In this document: in pieces, positions 42,176-51,357 of the stretch
How positions within the stretch are numbered: position 1 is the stretch's first letter
Layout: every line of letters starts with the position of its first letter
Assembly: GCA_021372535.1 (NCBI GenBank)
Contig: JAJFUH010000234.1
Span: forward strand, 47,038-111,037
Reading direction: 5' to 3'
DNA from: a bacterium
GTDB lineage: Bacteria; Latescibacterota; Latescibacteria; Latescibacterales; Latescibacteraceae
DNA: 64,000 nt
Notes under the pieces: generated by a model
Database searches by the model: none
Told to the model about the DNA's origin: nothing
Seen by the model: the letters and a program-made list of their open reading frames with translations, nothing else
Made by a program: the position numbers and the translations under genes

Positions 42176-42862
42176 ATGACCAACCGTCTCCATAAAGAAG
42201 TAGAATCCCTGAAAAAACACCTTCTTTCGCTTGTTGCCGAAGTCGAGGAAAATGTCAGGATGTCGGTTGAAGCTCTTGAAAAACTGAACTCTACGCTCGC
42301 CGAAAAGGTTATCGCCGCCGATCTGAATGTCGACCGCCGTGAGGTGGATATCGAGGAGGAATGCCTGAAAATCCTTGCGCTCTATCAGCCGGTGGCGAAT
42401 GATCTGCGCTTTATCATAGCGGTGCTGAAAATCAACACCGATCTGGAGCGAATCAGCGATCTCGCGGTCAATATTGCCGAGCGGGCGGCGTTTCTGGTAA
42501 CTGCAAAGCGGATACAGATGCCCTTCGATTTCACCCTCATGTCCGACCAGGTTCAGGATATGCTCAGGAAGAGCATCAATGCCCTTATCACGCTCAACGC
42601 CCAGGATGCTTATGAGATTTGCGCCGATGATGACATAGTCGATGCATATCATCGTGAGATGTATGTGATTGTCCAGGATGCGATCCGGAAAAATCCCGAC
42701 GATCTCGACGAGTTGATACATTATCTGGGAGTGTCACGGCATCTGGAACGTATCGCCGACCAGACCACCAATATAGCCGAAAATATTATCTATCTCATTA
42801 ACGGCGATATTGTCCGTCACCATGTCGAGGATTTCAAAAAATCCGATTGTCAGCAGCCTTGA
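42176..42862 (+). CDS. phoU: Phosphate-signalling regulator PhoU
   Basis: 228 residues, all helical, with two PhoU repeats: EVDIEEECLKILALYQPVANDLRFIIAVLKINTDLERISDLAVNIAERA and, further on, YHREMYVIVQDAIRKN...YLGVSRHLERIADQTTNIAENIIYLINGDIVRH. The paired E/DxxxD motifs (DLERISD and HLERIAD) coordinate metal clusters in known structures. It holds PhoR in its inactive state when phosphate is plentiful. It is the last gene of the pst operon, 15 bp after pstB, and a terminator-like hairpin follows. Confidence 0.95.
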   Translation: MTNRLHKEVESLKKHLLSLVAEVEENVRMSVEALEKLNSTLAEKVIAADLNVDRREVDIEEECLKILALYQPVANDLRFIIAVLKINTDLERISDLAVNIAERAAFLVTAKRIQMPFDFTLMSDQVQDMLRKSINALITLNAQDAYEICADDDIVDAYHREMYVIVQDAIRKNPDDLDELIHYLGVSRHLERIADQTTNIAENIIYLINGDIVRHHVEDFKKSDCQQP

Positions 42863-43246
42863 ACAGGAATTTATTAACTGCTTTACCAATGAAGTAAAAC
42901 AAGTGCCTGTTTTACTCTCCCCCCATCTCCTCTCCCATGACCCGTGGCCGTGGGAGAGGAGAGTCCTCTTTTTACTGTTCTTCACCGTTTTTTCCGGTGA
43001 ATTCAAGCATAACATCTTATTATTCAATATCTTAAATCATAAAGACATTATCGGAAACACATGTTCAACTTGATTTTTTACGTTCTACAGTCGTAACTTG
43101 GAACAGTGTGACCGCATATGGAGTAAAACGCGCAGGCCCGCAGTTAAAACCACATGGTTTACACGGCCGATGGAGAATGACTGCTGATCCGGCCGATTCA
43201 TACCATATACGAAGTACAGTGCCGATAATGGTGGAAAGGAGATTGA
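42863..43246. other. Intergenic region after phoU
   Basis: 384 bp. The first 110 bp hold the terminator-like hairpin. The rest contains the promoter of the next gene, with no recognised motif. No small gene is supported. Confidence 0.5.
42927..42972 (+). terminator. Terminator-like hairpin at the end of the pst-phoU operon
   Basis: An 11-bp perfect stem CTCCTCTCCCA/TGGGAGAGGAG (42927-42937 with 42951-42961) is followed by GAGTCCTCTTTTTAC. It could also be one of the dispersed CTCTC/GAGAG palindromes. Confidence 0.7.
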
Positions 43247-44581
43247 ATGAGCTCAGAGCTTCGCTTAAAAAAAACTTCTTTGGTCAGTAAAATTTTTATT
43301 CGAAAAAGAACGGCTGTATTCCCCAATACCCTTTTTCTTTTTATCACTTTTATTTTTTGTTGTCTTATATATAATCCCGTTTCATATGCTCAGAAATCTG
43401 AGAATAACCTGACAGACCTTCAGAGTGAAGCGACAAAAGTATTCCTCGATATAAGCGACTATCAGGAGTATATCAAAAAAGAAATTCCTTTCATCAATTA
43501 TGTGCGGGACAGAAAAGAAGCGCAGGTTCATATATTGCTCACAGAACAGGAGACCGGCAGCGGTGGTAAAGAATACACGCTGACGTTTATCGGACAACTG
43601 AATTATACCGGCATGGATGACACCCTGAAATGTGTATCTCAAAAGATGGATACTGAAGAAATAATTCGGCGGAATATTGTTCGAACCATGAAAATGGGTT
43701 TAATCCGTTATGTGTCGAAAACCCCGCTCGCCAACGATATTTCGATCAATTACAACCAGCGAACCGATCCGTCAGCCGTTGTGGACAAGTGGAATTACTG
43801 GGTGTTCAATATTGATACCGGCGGCACGCTGAATGAAGAGGAGTCAAGCAAGGAGCTTTCGCTCGACAGTTCTTTTTCTGCCGACCGTGTAACTCCCGAC
43901 TGGAAAATCAGTCTGAATGTTGATCTTGATTACAATAAAGAAAAATATAAAACTGATGATCGTACTATTTCCAGTTACACGCGGTCTCAGGAGTTCGAGG
44001 GACTGGTAGTTAAAAGCCGCGGGGAACACTGGTCGTCAGGATTCTACGGCTCGGCGCTTTCTTCGATCTTTTCAAATACGAGATTCTCATACGAATTAGC
44101 TCCCGCGGTTGAATACAATGTCTTTCCGTATTCGGAATCAACGCGGCGGGAATTCCGTATTCTGTACAGGGCGGGTTATACGAACATTCGGTACGAAGAG
44201 GAAACCATTTATGGTAAAATCCACGAAAATTTATTCAAAGAAAATCTTTCCGGCACGTTTGAGCTCAAGGAAAAATGGGGTTCGGTGAGCGCAACACTGG
44301 AAGGGTCGCATTATTTTCACGATTTCAGCAAAAACAACTCGAGAATACACTGCAACATAAACCTTCGTCTTCTCGAGGGATTCTCCCTGAATATACACGG
44401 AAACATTTCGAGGATTCATGACCAGTTGTCATTGCCCAGGGAAGGCGCGACCGAAGAGGAGATCCTGCTGCATCAGAAGCAGCTTGCCACTCAGTATGAC
44501 TATTTTGCAGAAATAGGGATTCGATATACCTTCGGATCGATATTCAGTAACGTTGTCAACCCGCGTTTCGGAAATGACTGA
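43247..44581 (+). CDS. Conserved outer-membrane-type protein of unknown function
   Basis: 444 residues, with GGAAAGGAG before the ATG. A leader with a basic stretch and a hydrophobic core (FPNTLFLFITFIFCCLIYNPVSYAQ) precedes a soluble region of about 150 residues: VFLDISDYQEYIKKEIPFINYVRDRKEAQVHILLTEQETGSGGKEYTLTFIG. I recognise this as a conserved FCB/Acidobacteria-type hypothetical family, whose members usually carry this block before a barrel. The C-terminal half has alternating strands (SSFSADRVTPDWKISLNVDLDYNKEK, FRILYRAGYTNIRYEE) and ends YFAEIGIRYTFGSIFSNVVNPRFGND. An outer-membrane barrel is likely. Function unknown. It is separated from phoU by about 380 bp. Confidence 0.65.
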   Translation: MSSELRLKKTSLVSKIFIRKRTAVFPNTLFLFITFIFCCLIYNPVSYAQKSENNLTDLQSEATKVFLDISDYQEYIKKEIPFINYVRDRKEAQVHILLTEQETGSGGKEYTLTFIGQLNYTGMDDTLKCVSQKMDTEEIIRRNIVRTMKMGLIRYVSKTPLANDISINYNQRTDPSAVVDKWNYWVFNIDTGGTLNEEESSKELSLDSSFSADRVTPDWKISLNVDLDYNKEKYKTDDRTISSYTRSQEFEGLVVKSRGEHWSSGFYGSALSSIFSNTRFSYELAPAVEYNVFPYSESTRREFRILYRAGYTNIRYEEETIYGKIHENLFKENLSGTFELKEKWGSVSATLEGSHYFHDFSKNNSRIHCNINLRLLEGFSLNIHGNISRIHDQLSLPREGATEEEILLHQKQLATQYDYFAEIGIRYTFGSIFSNVVNPRFGND

Positions 44582-44704
44582 TCCGGGGATTAATAATAGG
44601 GATTACCAACTTCAGACATACTGAAGGTATGCGGTAAATAGTCTTCGGTTCACCTGCGTGATTCAACTATTGCCCTACCCATCCTTGCCTGAACTCACCC
44701 CTCA

Positions 44705-44733
44705 GGCTCCCTTTCTTTCAGAGAGAGGGAGCC
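44705..44733. terminator. Hairpin between convergent genes
   Basis: GGCTCCCT/AGGGAGCC, 8 bp, with a 13-base loop, between the convergent stops at 44581 and 44803. It lacks a clear T-run on either strand. It may be one of the dispersed GAGAG palindromes. Confidence 0.4.
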
Positions 44734-44802
44734 GTGAAAAGGCGTGGATGAAATGATCATCCCATATATCGTGCAATCACGCTGCGGGAAGTTCTGTTCG
44801 GG

Positions 44803-46251
44803 TTATGGATACAGCGGTGAAATTTTTGTCCAGTCGTCGATATTATAACCGCCTTTGAGTTCCGTGTCGTTTACGTTGACACGCCTGTACATCATCACCG
44901 TCCCGTCATCTGTCGTGTAGTCGTATCCCCCCATATGAATGACGTAATGCTTGTCATTCACTTTTCCCAGGTACATGAGTATGTGTCCGTCGCTCCCGAC
45001 CAGGGTCACCCCGGGGTCGCATTTTTCGAGATACTGATATTTTGTTTCACGCGGGGTATCCGACGGGAATGTGGTAACATGGTCGTTCCAGTGCAGCTCG
45101 AACGCCGGCCAGCTCCCGGTGAAGATGCCGAATGTCCTGAGCACCACGCGGATATAGCCGCAGCAGTTCCATTCGTTCCGGCCGTCATTCCATGCGTAGG
45201 GGCGATAGAGAAGACTGAACAGCGTGTTGATGACATTCCGCTGGGTAAACGGTTGATATCCAACGCTGACTTTCGCGTCGGGCTTCACCCAGCCATCGAC
45301 GGTTTCCAGAGAGCCATCCGGCTTCCTGAACGGCACGAGCACGTGATATCCCTTATCGGTTTTTTCCACGAGCTTGAATCGCGATCCCATGTAAAGGTCG
45401 GTTATGAATGAGCTGAAATTCTTGTTGCTGTAAACCGGAACCGTGTATGTGAGAGCAACGATGAAGTCTTTTGCATCGATATATTTACGTATCACTTCCG
45501 GTGAACCGAGCGCTATATTGACCGCTCTGACCCAACCGAACGCGGTTTCGCTTCTTACAAAATACCAGTCCTTGTTCTTCGATTCGTGGAGAATCGCCAC
45601 CGGCATGGCTACATCGGCGGATGCCGCCTGAAGCCCCTTTATGTACCATTCATCGGGTTTACCGTACGCGACCTCATCGGTCGGAAGCACGCGGACTGTC
45701 GCATGAACGGTTATAATGCCGTAGCGGGGCTTGATGACATCGGGAATGGAACCGGCGTCTGTCATGTCATAAAGCTGGTTTTTCTTGTCGTTGTCAAATG
45801 TCATTCTCCGGTCATCATAGTATGTCCGCGAATCGAAGAACGTGCGATTTGTCCTGAGCCGCGCTCTGAGACTGTCACCGGGAAAAGACACGAGAGAAAG
45901 CGGATCCTCGATTTTGAACTGGGCGCCGGTAGTATCGTTGTACTTGATAATCCTGTCTATTGAAACGGGTTTGCCGTTGATATCGTTCAATTTTGCGACT
46001 TTTTCCCGTATGATGGCGGTTTCCTTGTTCAATGCGTCTATATGGGCCGGGCTCAATAAAACAGCATCGGGATTGCCTTTGAGCCGTGATATCCAGAATT
46101 CCGGAGTCTGCATTTCTGCGGTCGCGTTCAGCACAACCTTTGGCGCGTCTTCGTATTTAATCTCCTTTTTAGTCTCCTGGCTAATTGCGGTATGAATCTG
46201 AAATGCAACCAACAAAGCACAGACAACCGGGGTTTTGACAAACGTTTTCAT
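44803..46251 (-). CDS. NlpC/P60-family peptidase with SH3 domains
   Basis: 482 residues from ATG 46251 with AAGGAG about 10 bases upstream; the frame extends 39 codons more. Signal peptide KTFVKTPVVCALLVAFQIHTAISQ. About residues 60-180 match the N-terminal stabilising domain, then two SH3-like domains (YGIITVHATVRVLPTDEVAY, FVIALTYTVPVYSNKNFSS) and the C-terminal NlpC/P60 catalytic domain (RPYAWNDGRNEWNCCGYIRVVLRTFG). The catalytic Cys lies in the NCCGY block and the His in GSDGHILMYLG. Such proteins cleave peptidoglycan peptides (gamma-D-Glu-diaminopimelate). The paired Cys at the active site is unusual. It is periplasmic. Confidence 0.82.
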   Translation of the reverse strand: MKTFVKTPVVCALLVAFQIHTAISQETKKEIKYEDAPKVVLNATAEMQTPEFWISRLKGNPDAVLLSPAHIDALNKETAIIREKVAKLNDINGKPVSIDRIIKYNDTTGAQFKIEDPLSLVSFPGDSLRARLRTNRTFFDSRTYYDDRRMTFDNDKKNQLYDMTDAGSIPDVIKPRYGIITVHATVRVLPTDEVAYGKPDEWYIKGLQAASADVAMPVAILHESKNKDWYFVRSETAFGWVRAVNIALGSPEVIRKYIDAKDFIVALTYTVPVYSNKNFSSFITDLYMGSRFKLVEKTDKGYHVLVPFRKPDGSLETVDGWVKPDAKVSVGYQPFTQRNVINTLFSLLYRPYAWNDGRNEWNCCGYIRVVLRTFGIFTGSWPAFELHWNDHVTTFPSDTPRETKYQYLEKCDPGVTLVGSDGHILMYLGKVNDKHYVIHMGGYDYTTDDGTVMMYRRVNVNDTELKGGYNIDDWTKISPLYP

Positions 46252-47015
46252 ATGGGTGTGTCTCCTTGGAGAGGTGAAACCTGATATTCCCCATATCAGA
46301 TTTTTTATTGTATTCCGACTCGACCATACGGGTGAATAAATAATAGTTTTTAAATGAATTTTAAGCAAATGTTTTTCTGTAGAGATTTATGAGGGCTATG
46401 AAAAAGTGTCTTTTAACGCGCCCTTTTAAAATAATCCTGTTATCCAGTTTAGTAAGTAAAAAAACTTTTAATTAGAAGAGCTAATTTCTTCCGATAGTAT
46501 GTGATCCCCCCTGCCTGCGGCATCCCCCCTTTTTAAGGGGGGAGCGGCTTTTGGGGCACTTTCATCCCCCTTTTTTTTATAAGGAGGACACGGCGAAGCC
46601 GAGGGGGATCAATCATGTTAGCTGAATTTACTGGATAACCGGATACAATAATTGTTTGAACCACTGATAATCATGATTGACCGATTGCCATGATACATGC
46701 TGAGTTATTGGTTTTTTTTACATTATGATCATTATCGGGGTTGTCCGTATTTTAACTCCACACCGGACAATCAGACTGAACGCTTCCGCAAATCTCGCCT
46801 CATCTCATCTTTCATTCTTGCCTCCCTGTTATCTTTTCTATAAACTTATTTCAGGAAAAAACAGTCAAAGATGTAATATACCGTTATTATATATCGTGAT
46901 TGAAGGGATTACCCGGATCGTTATGGTCATCCTGATAACCCCGGATATCATGGTTCATGGTTTTTTGGGGATGTGAGTGTCAGAGAATTCATTTCCATAA
47001 AGCGAGATTTATACC
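46252..47015. other. Long intergenic region with an inverted-repeat element
   Basis: 764 bp without a supported gene. It includes the 110-bp element at 46502-46611, AT-rich sequence, and the upstream region of the ABC ATPase. An 83-codon frame at 46725-46976 has poor codon use and no ribosome site, so I do not call it. Confidence 0.5.
46502..46611. repeat. 110-bp dispersed element with 9-bp terminal inverted repeats
   Basis: TGATCCCCC at 46502 and GGGGGATCA ending at 46611 are exact inverse complements. The inside has the palindrome CCCCCCTTTTTAAGGGGGG and GGCGAAGCC. The left half (CTGCCTGCGGCATCCCCCC plus GGGGAGCGGC) recurs inverted at 55173-55214. It resembles common dispersed GATCCCCC elements. 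Confidence 0.65.
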
Positions 47016-47708
47016 ATGAAAATAACTATCAAAAACCTGAGTAAAGTGTTCGAAGACGGCACGCGCGCCCTCAACGATGTGAATCTGGTCATCGACAACG
47101 GCATGTTCGGCCTGCTCGGACCGAATGCCTCCGGCAAATCCACGCTCATACGCATTCTGGCGACACTCATGAAACCGACCGGTGGAACGGTGATGTTCGA
47201 CGATCTTGACCTGCAGAAAAACCGCGCCGCCATCCGTTCCATGACAGGGTATCTTCCGCAGAGATTCAGCTCGTTCAGAAACATGACCGCAGGGGAATTT
47301 CTCGATTATACGGCAAGGCTTTCGGGATTACGTGACACACGGGCGCGGAAAACAGCTGTCGACGAACTGCTTGAATCGCTTGGCCTTTCCGGTGTAAAAG
47401 ACACGAACGCCAACGAGCTTTCGACCGTCATGAAACGTCACCTTGAAATCGCGCAGGCGGTCATCGGCAACCCCAGAATCCTCATAGTGGACGAACCGAC
47501 AGTCGGCCTCTCCCCCGAAGAGCGGATACGGTTCAGAAATCTCCTGACAGACCGGTGCGGCGCAATCAGCATTATCATATTCTCGACCCATATCCTCAGC
47601 GATATATCGAGTACATGCACCGATATCGCCGTACTCGACAAGGGCGAGGTTGTTTATCACGGCGCTCCCGAAAATCTGCCTGAACTGGTAAAAGGCCATG
47701 AAGGCTGA
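47016..47708 (+). CDS. Orphan ABC transporter ATPase with damaged signature motif
   Basis: 230 residues with an ABC2-type export ATPase fold: Walker A GPNASGKST (Ala in place of Gly), Q-loop TGYLPQRFSSFRNMTAGEFLDY, Walker B ILIVDEPTVGLSPEE and switch His in FSTHILSDI. The signature, normally LSGGMKRR, reads LSTVMKRH, losing both glycines. No permease gene is adjacent on either strand. Function could be impaired, or it could serve an ATPase role with a partner elsewhere. Ribosome site is weak. Stands alone between the NlpC/P60 and phosphodiester-glycosidase genes. Confidence 0.82.
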   Translation: MKITIKNLSKVFEDGTRALNDVNLVIDNGMFGLLGPNASGKSTLIRILATLMKPTGGTVMFDDLDLQKNRAAIRSMTGYLPQRFSSFRNMTAGEFLDYTARLSGLRDTRARKTAVDELLESLGLSGVKDTNANELSTVMKRHLEIAQAVIGNPRILIVDEPTVGLSPEERIRFRNLLTDRCGAISIIIFSTHILSDISSTCTDIAVLDKGEVVYHGAPENLPELVKGHEG

Positions 47709-47721
47709 TTAGCAGTAAAGC

Positions 47722-47869
47722 AGGCATAAGGCAGAAGTGAATGATGAAAAAACCGTAGGCAGAATTTCACTGTAATCGAACAAATTCTCAGCAGTTTCCT
47801 GATAAACTCACAAGCCATAATTACCCTTTGTGCTTTTTTCTTTTTCTTTTCCCCTTCTGCCTTGTGCCT
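47722..47869. repeat. Inverted repeat AGGCATAAGGCAGAAG / CTTCTGCCTTGTGCCT
   Basis: A 16-bp arm at 47722-47737 recurs inverted at 47854-47869 with one mismatch, flanking 116 bp. A related AGGCATAAGG tandem run lies near 52594-52635. Located between convergent genes. Confidence 0.5.
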
Positions 47870-47898
47870 TCTGCCTCGTCTTTAATGCCTGTCTTTTT

Positions 47899-49089
47899 TC
47901 ACGGTGTCACCGTATAGAGGATAAGGGCATTGGCGATGGAACGGACGATTCCGTCCGAAGGCCGGTTGCGCACCTGACCGTCCACCCACATGGTCGTCGA
48001 GCCGCCGCCGTCCAGGTTGATCGCCTCGGTTGCGCCGAGCTCTTTGAGGAACGACGCGAGTTCATGAAGATTCATCCCTTCGCTATAGCCTTTCTGACGG
48101 CCGTCCACGGTGACGAGAAAAATATGGTCGCCGTTGAATCCGACAGCGGTTCGCGGGTGACGGGTATCGACGAAGGTCTGGCTGATTCCCTCTGTTTCGG
48201 CTTCGATGGATACTTCGCCGTTTCTCAGCAGGCGCGGGCCGCCGCCGACAGCATGCCTGATGGTTCCTGCCGAAGGTTCGATACCGATCGTGCACACGAG
48301 CGAATCACCGGCTGTGACACTCCCGAGAAAAGCCGCTCCTTTACCCCGTCCCATGAGTACGATACGGTCGGGCGGGATTGCAAGCTCGGTATCGCCGGGA
48401 TGCTGTTCGAGTACGGCGACCGTGTATGTCCCCTCGGGGCGAATCGGCTCTGAGAGAGGCCCGGCAAGCAGCACCACGGCATTTTCCTGCGGCCGGGTGC
48501 TCGTGTTGAATCGAGGGGTGAGCAGGACGATCCCGTTGCCCGGACAGCGCTGGTTGACTCCCGACAGCCTGAACGAGGAACCGTCCGTCCGTTTCACGCG
48601 CGAGGATAAGCGGAAACGGTCAATCGAAAGCGTCCCGTCCTCGAGAATGACAAGCGCCGACCGGCTGATCGGGCTGCTCACAAGCTCGCCGTTCACCACG
48701 CAGAAGCCGACAGGGTCTCCCTGGAACGGCCCGGACTGGAGGATATAGAAGTCGCCGTTGATGCCCGCGACAATATGGTGGCCGGACGAGATAATGCGCC
48801 CGGCAAGACGGGTGAGCGGCTCTATTTCGAGTATATGCTCTCCGCCGAGTTCGACACCGAGATCGAGAGTCGGAACCCCCTTCTGCATATCGAGAACCTG
48901 GATCGCCCACGGGCCTTCCGCGCGTGACAGCTCATAATATGACGCACCCGGAGCGATCTGTTCCTGCGCCGGAACGGGCATCGACCAGGCAATGACGAGC
49001 AGAACCGGCAAAAGCCGTCCGAGCCGTCTGAAAATACCCTGTGCCTTGACATCTTTCATCTGAGATTCTCTGTTCACTGCAACAGTCAT
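47899..49089 (-). CDS. Exported phosphodiester-glycosidase-like (NAGPA/DUF2233) protein
   Basis: 396 residues. AGAAGGAA precedes ATG 49089 by seven bases. A signal-peptide-like leader (about residues 20-42, RLLPVLLVIAWSMPVPAQ) follows a basic start. The C-terminal domain has GHHIVAGINGDFYILQSGPFQGDPVGFCVVNGELVSSP, HPRTAVGFNGDHIFLVTVDGRQKGYSEGMNLHELASFLKELGATEAINLDGGGSTTMWVDG. The paired G-x-N-G-D-F and DGGGSTTM blocks are signatures of the NAGPA/phosphodiester glycosidase family (PF09992). These cleave N-acetylglucosamine-phosphate diesters or act on exopolysaccharides. Periplasmic or surface location likely. Upstream spacing to the MATE gene is 153 bp. Confidence 0.85.
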   Translation of the reverse strand: MTVAVNRESQMKDVKAQGIFRRLGRLLPVLLVIAWSMPVPAQEQIAPGASYYELSRAEGPWAIQVLDMQKGVPTLDLGVELGGEHILEIEPLTRLAGRIISSGHHIVAGINGDFYILQSGPFQGDPVGFCVVNGELVSSPISRSALVILEDGTLSIDRFRLSSRVKRTDGSSFRLSGVNQRCPGNGIVLLTPRFNTSTRPQENAVVLLAGPLSEPIRPEGTYTVAVLEQHPGDTELAIPPDRIVLMGRGKGAAFLGSVTAGDSLVCTIGIEPSAGTIRHAVGGGPRLLRNGEVSIEAETEGISQTFVDTRHPRTAVGFNGDHIFLVTVDGRQKGYSEGMNLHELASFLKELGATEAINLDGGGSTTMWVDGQVRNRPSDGIVRSIANALILYTVTP

Positions 49090-49144
49090 ACCGGATTCCT
49101 TCTGCTGGTCATCATATATAGAATTATACGTTCAGGGATCAAAA

Positions 49145-49175
49145 GAGACTGCTCTTTTCCCATACATGCAGTCTC
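49145..49175 (-). terminator. Terminator-like hairpin after the MATE gene
   Basis: GAGACTGC (49145-49152) pairs with GCAGTCTC (49168-49175). Read on the minus strand, the stem is followed by TTTTGATC. It lies 68 bp after the MATE stop. Confidence 0.55.
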
Positions 49176-49242
49176 GTATGTGATTCGGTCTTCATATGAG
49201 ACAAGTCGTTTTACCCTGTAAAGCGGTATTGTATCCTGTTTT

Positions 49243-50697
49243 TTACGGTTCGAGCTCGCTCGTCGGCGCTTCGGGGAGTGTAAGGGGAAACGCCGGGGGA
49301 ATCATCTCGATGACCCGCATGGATTTCCACCTGCCTCCCAGGAACCGCACCAGAAATGAAACTCCGAGAATAATCACATAGAGCGTTACAATAGTCCAGC
49401 CGACATAGAGCGATGCATGAAACACCTCGAGAGCGATATAGGACGGAATAACCATCAGGAACAGGGAAAGGATAACGATCATGTACATGACGAAACGGGT
49501 GTCTCCGGCTCCCTTGATCGCGGAAGCGAACATGATGGTGAGGGAATCGAACAGGGAATAAAGCGCCACAAACCGGAGCAGGACAACGGTCATTCCGCTG
49601 ATGGCGGCAAAACGCACGGGGTCGGCCTGCGATGCGAAAGGCAGGATAAACAGCCCGGGCGCGAACACATAGAGCGCGGCAATCGAGGTCATGTAGACGA
49701 ATGTCAGATGAAAACCCGACCAGACGCTCCGTTCGGCGAGGTCCGGCCTGTCTTTCCCCAGGTTCTGCCCGACGAGCACATTGATCGCCATGCCGAGGCC
49801 GATCATGGGCATGAATGCGATGGCGTTTATGTTGAACGCGATGTTCGTCGCCGCCAGCGAGTCGGTCCCGAGCCGCCCGATAAGCAGGAGGAAGGTGGTA
49901 AACCCGGCGACATCGAGGAAAAACTGTATCCCGTTCGGCAGTCCGAACCGTATGAGACGACGGAAGAGCTCGAGTTCGGGCCGCCATCCTCTCATCGTAT
50001 GAAACGCTTCCGCATACCGCCGCCGTGCTATGAGAACCATGTAGATGCTGAACGAGACGCACGCCGAAGCCACGGTGGCGTATGCCGCGCCCCTGATTCC
50101 CATCTCCGGGAATCCGAATTTCCCGAAGATGAGGAGGTAGTCGAGGACGATGTTGACCATGGTTGCCAGCACATTGACCCACATGATGGGTCTTGTTTCG
50201 CTCCTGCCGGAGAAAAAGCCCGACATGGCGGACGATGCGATTGCCGGCGCCGCGCCGAGACACAGGATGCTGAAGTACTCCGTCTCGTACTGCCGGACGA
50301 TTTCCTCGTGGCCGACGAACCTGAAAAACGCACCCGCGAACGGAATGAGCGCAAGGAGAACGGCTCCTCCGATTACCGCAACATAAATGCCCTGCCAGAG
50401 GGACGGCCCGATGCGGGTGAACCTCCCGGCGCCGTAATACTGCGCCACGAACGTGTTCACATACTGTGCGGTGCCGATGAACAGGCTCATGATGGCGAAA
50501 TTGACTATGCCTGCGGGCATTGCCGCCGCTATCGCCTCGGGCGAATACCAGGTGAGGAACATGCGGTCGACGAAGTGCTGGAGCGACCACGACCCCGTAC
50601 TGATAATGAGCGGTATCGCCACAGTGAGCACCTCGCGGTAACCGCTCTCGCGATGCCAGCGGTTCAGCGGCGGATTTATGTATCCGGTCGATGCCAT
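49243..50697 (-). CDS. MATE-family multidrug/organic-cation efflux transporter
   Basis: 484 residues with 12 hydrophobic segments. Family signature regions include VLTVAIPLIISTGSWSLQHFVDRMFLTWYSPEAIAAAMPAG, TAQYVNTFVAQYYGAGRF, IRFGLPNGIQFFLDVAGFTTFLLLIGRLGTDSLAATNIAFNINAIAFMPMIGLGMAINVLVGQNLGK and FASAIKGAGDTRFVMY. MATE carriers export cationic drugs or metabolites using a sodium or proton gradient. The substrate is unknown. Polar C-terminal tail of about 20 residues. Downstream hairpin at 49145 is a likely terminator. Confidence 0.9.
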   Translation of the reverse strand: MASTGYINPPLNRWHRESGYREVLTVAIPLIISTGSWSLQHFVDRMFLTWYSPEAIAAAMPAGIVNFAIMSLFIGTAQYVNTFVAQYYGAGRFTRIGPSLWQGIYVAVIGGAVLLALIPFAGAFFRFVGHEEIVRQYETEYFSILCLGAAPAIASSAMSGFFSGRSETRPIMWVNVLATMVNIVLDYLLIFGKFGFPEMGIRGAAYATVASACVSFSIYMVLIARRRYAEAFHTMRGWRPELELFRRLIRFGLPNGIQFFLDVAGFTTFLLLIGRLGTDSLAATNIAFNINAIAFMPMIGLGMAINVLVGQNLGKDRPDLAERSVWSGFHLTFVYMTSIAALYVFAPGLFILPFASQADPVRFAAISGMTVVLLRFVALYSLFDSLTIMFASAIKGAGDTRFVMYMIVILSLFLMVIPSYIALEVFHASLYVGWTIVTLYVIILGVSFLVRFLGGRWKSMRVIEMIPPAFPLTLPEAPTSELEP

Positions 50698-51357
50698 GAT
50701 TATCGGAATAGCTTCCTTTTTAAAAAAATGAAAAGCCCTGAAAAGGGGACAGGTAAGATACGAAATGAGCCATATTTTTGAAAGAATTTAACCCGATCTA
50801 TTCACAAAATTTAATGGAACGCGGATTCGCGCGGATCAGGCGGATTTTCGCGGATTTGTTTTTACTATCTTTTAAATTAAATTATTTATGGTCAATAAAT
50901 ATAGTATAAATAATCTGTTATATCTATTTGAATTATTGGTATTAACTCTTTTTTTGCATAATTCGGTTAAAACGTGTTGAAAAGCCTTTTTCATGAAGCC
51001 CCTTCCAATATCAATCTACCTTACATCTTCGCAACTGCGCGGCGAGTCGGACATTCTTTTTCCCTGTATGGCAGGAAGTCCACGATGGTTGCCCCCATCG
51101 GGGGAAAGTTGGCCGACATGCCTGATAGGGGGCTGTTTTAATGATAAATAAACATACAATTTTACCGGGGGAGTGCCGCAGGCACTTTTCGACAATAGCC
51201 CGGGGATTCATCCCCGGGCGGGGGGAATTCGGGAGAAATATGGGATTTGGCTGTCTGATGATTTAACAATAACTCACATTTGCCCCTCCCTTTCAAAGAG
51301 AGGGGCAGCGCCCGGACGCATAATTTTTACTTAACGTACACCGCGGGGTGAGTTCTT
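50698..51357. other. Long intergenic region with repeats and hairpins
   Basis: 660 bp between the divergently placed MATE start and the GH172 gene stop. It contains the ACCCGATCT family repeat (50789-50862), an AT-rich tract (about 50870-50990), a GC-rich hairpin GCCCGGGGA/TCCCCGGGC near 51198-51220 and GCCCCTC/GAGGGGC near 51282-51306. No gene supported. Confidence 0.5.
50789..50862. repeat. Dispersed repeat, ACCCGATCT family
   Basis: TTAACCCGATCTATTCACAA followed by AATTTAATGGAACGCGGATT and repeated GCGGAT units. Related to 6588-6635 in the same orientation and 34065-34095 in reverse. Confidence 0.65.

Noticed and set aside
43108..43290. 60-codon plus-strand frame before the 43247 gene
   Set aside because: Overlaps the start of a better gene in another frame and has no ribosome site or domain.
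46725..46976. 83-codon plus-strand frame
   Set aside because: No ribosome site, weak codon pattern, no recognisable domain, within a long non-coding region.
49417..50781. 454-codon plus-strand frame and a 459-codon minus-strand frame at 49211-50590
   Set aside because: Both are shadows of the MATE gene; extreme His/Arg/Gly/Glu composition without motifs.
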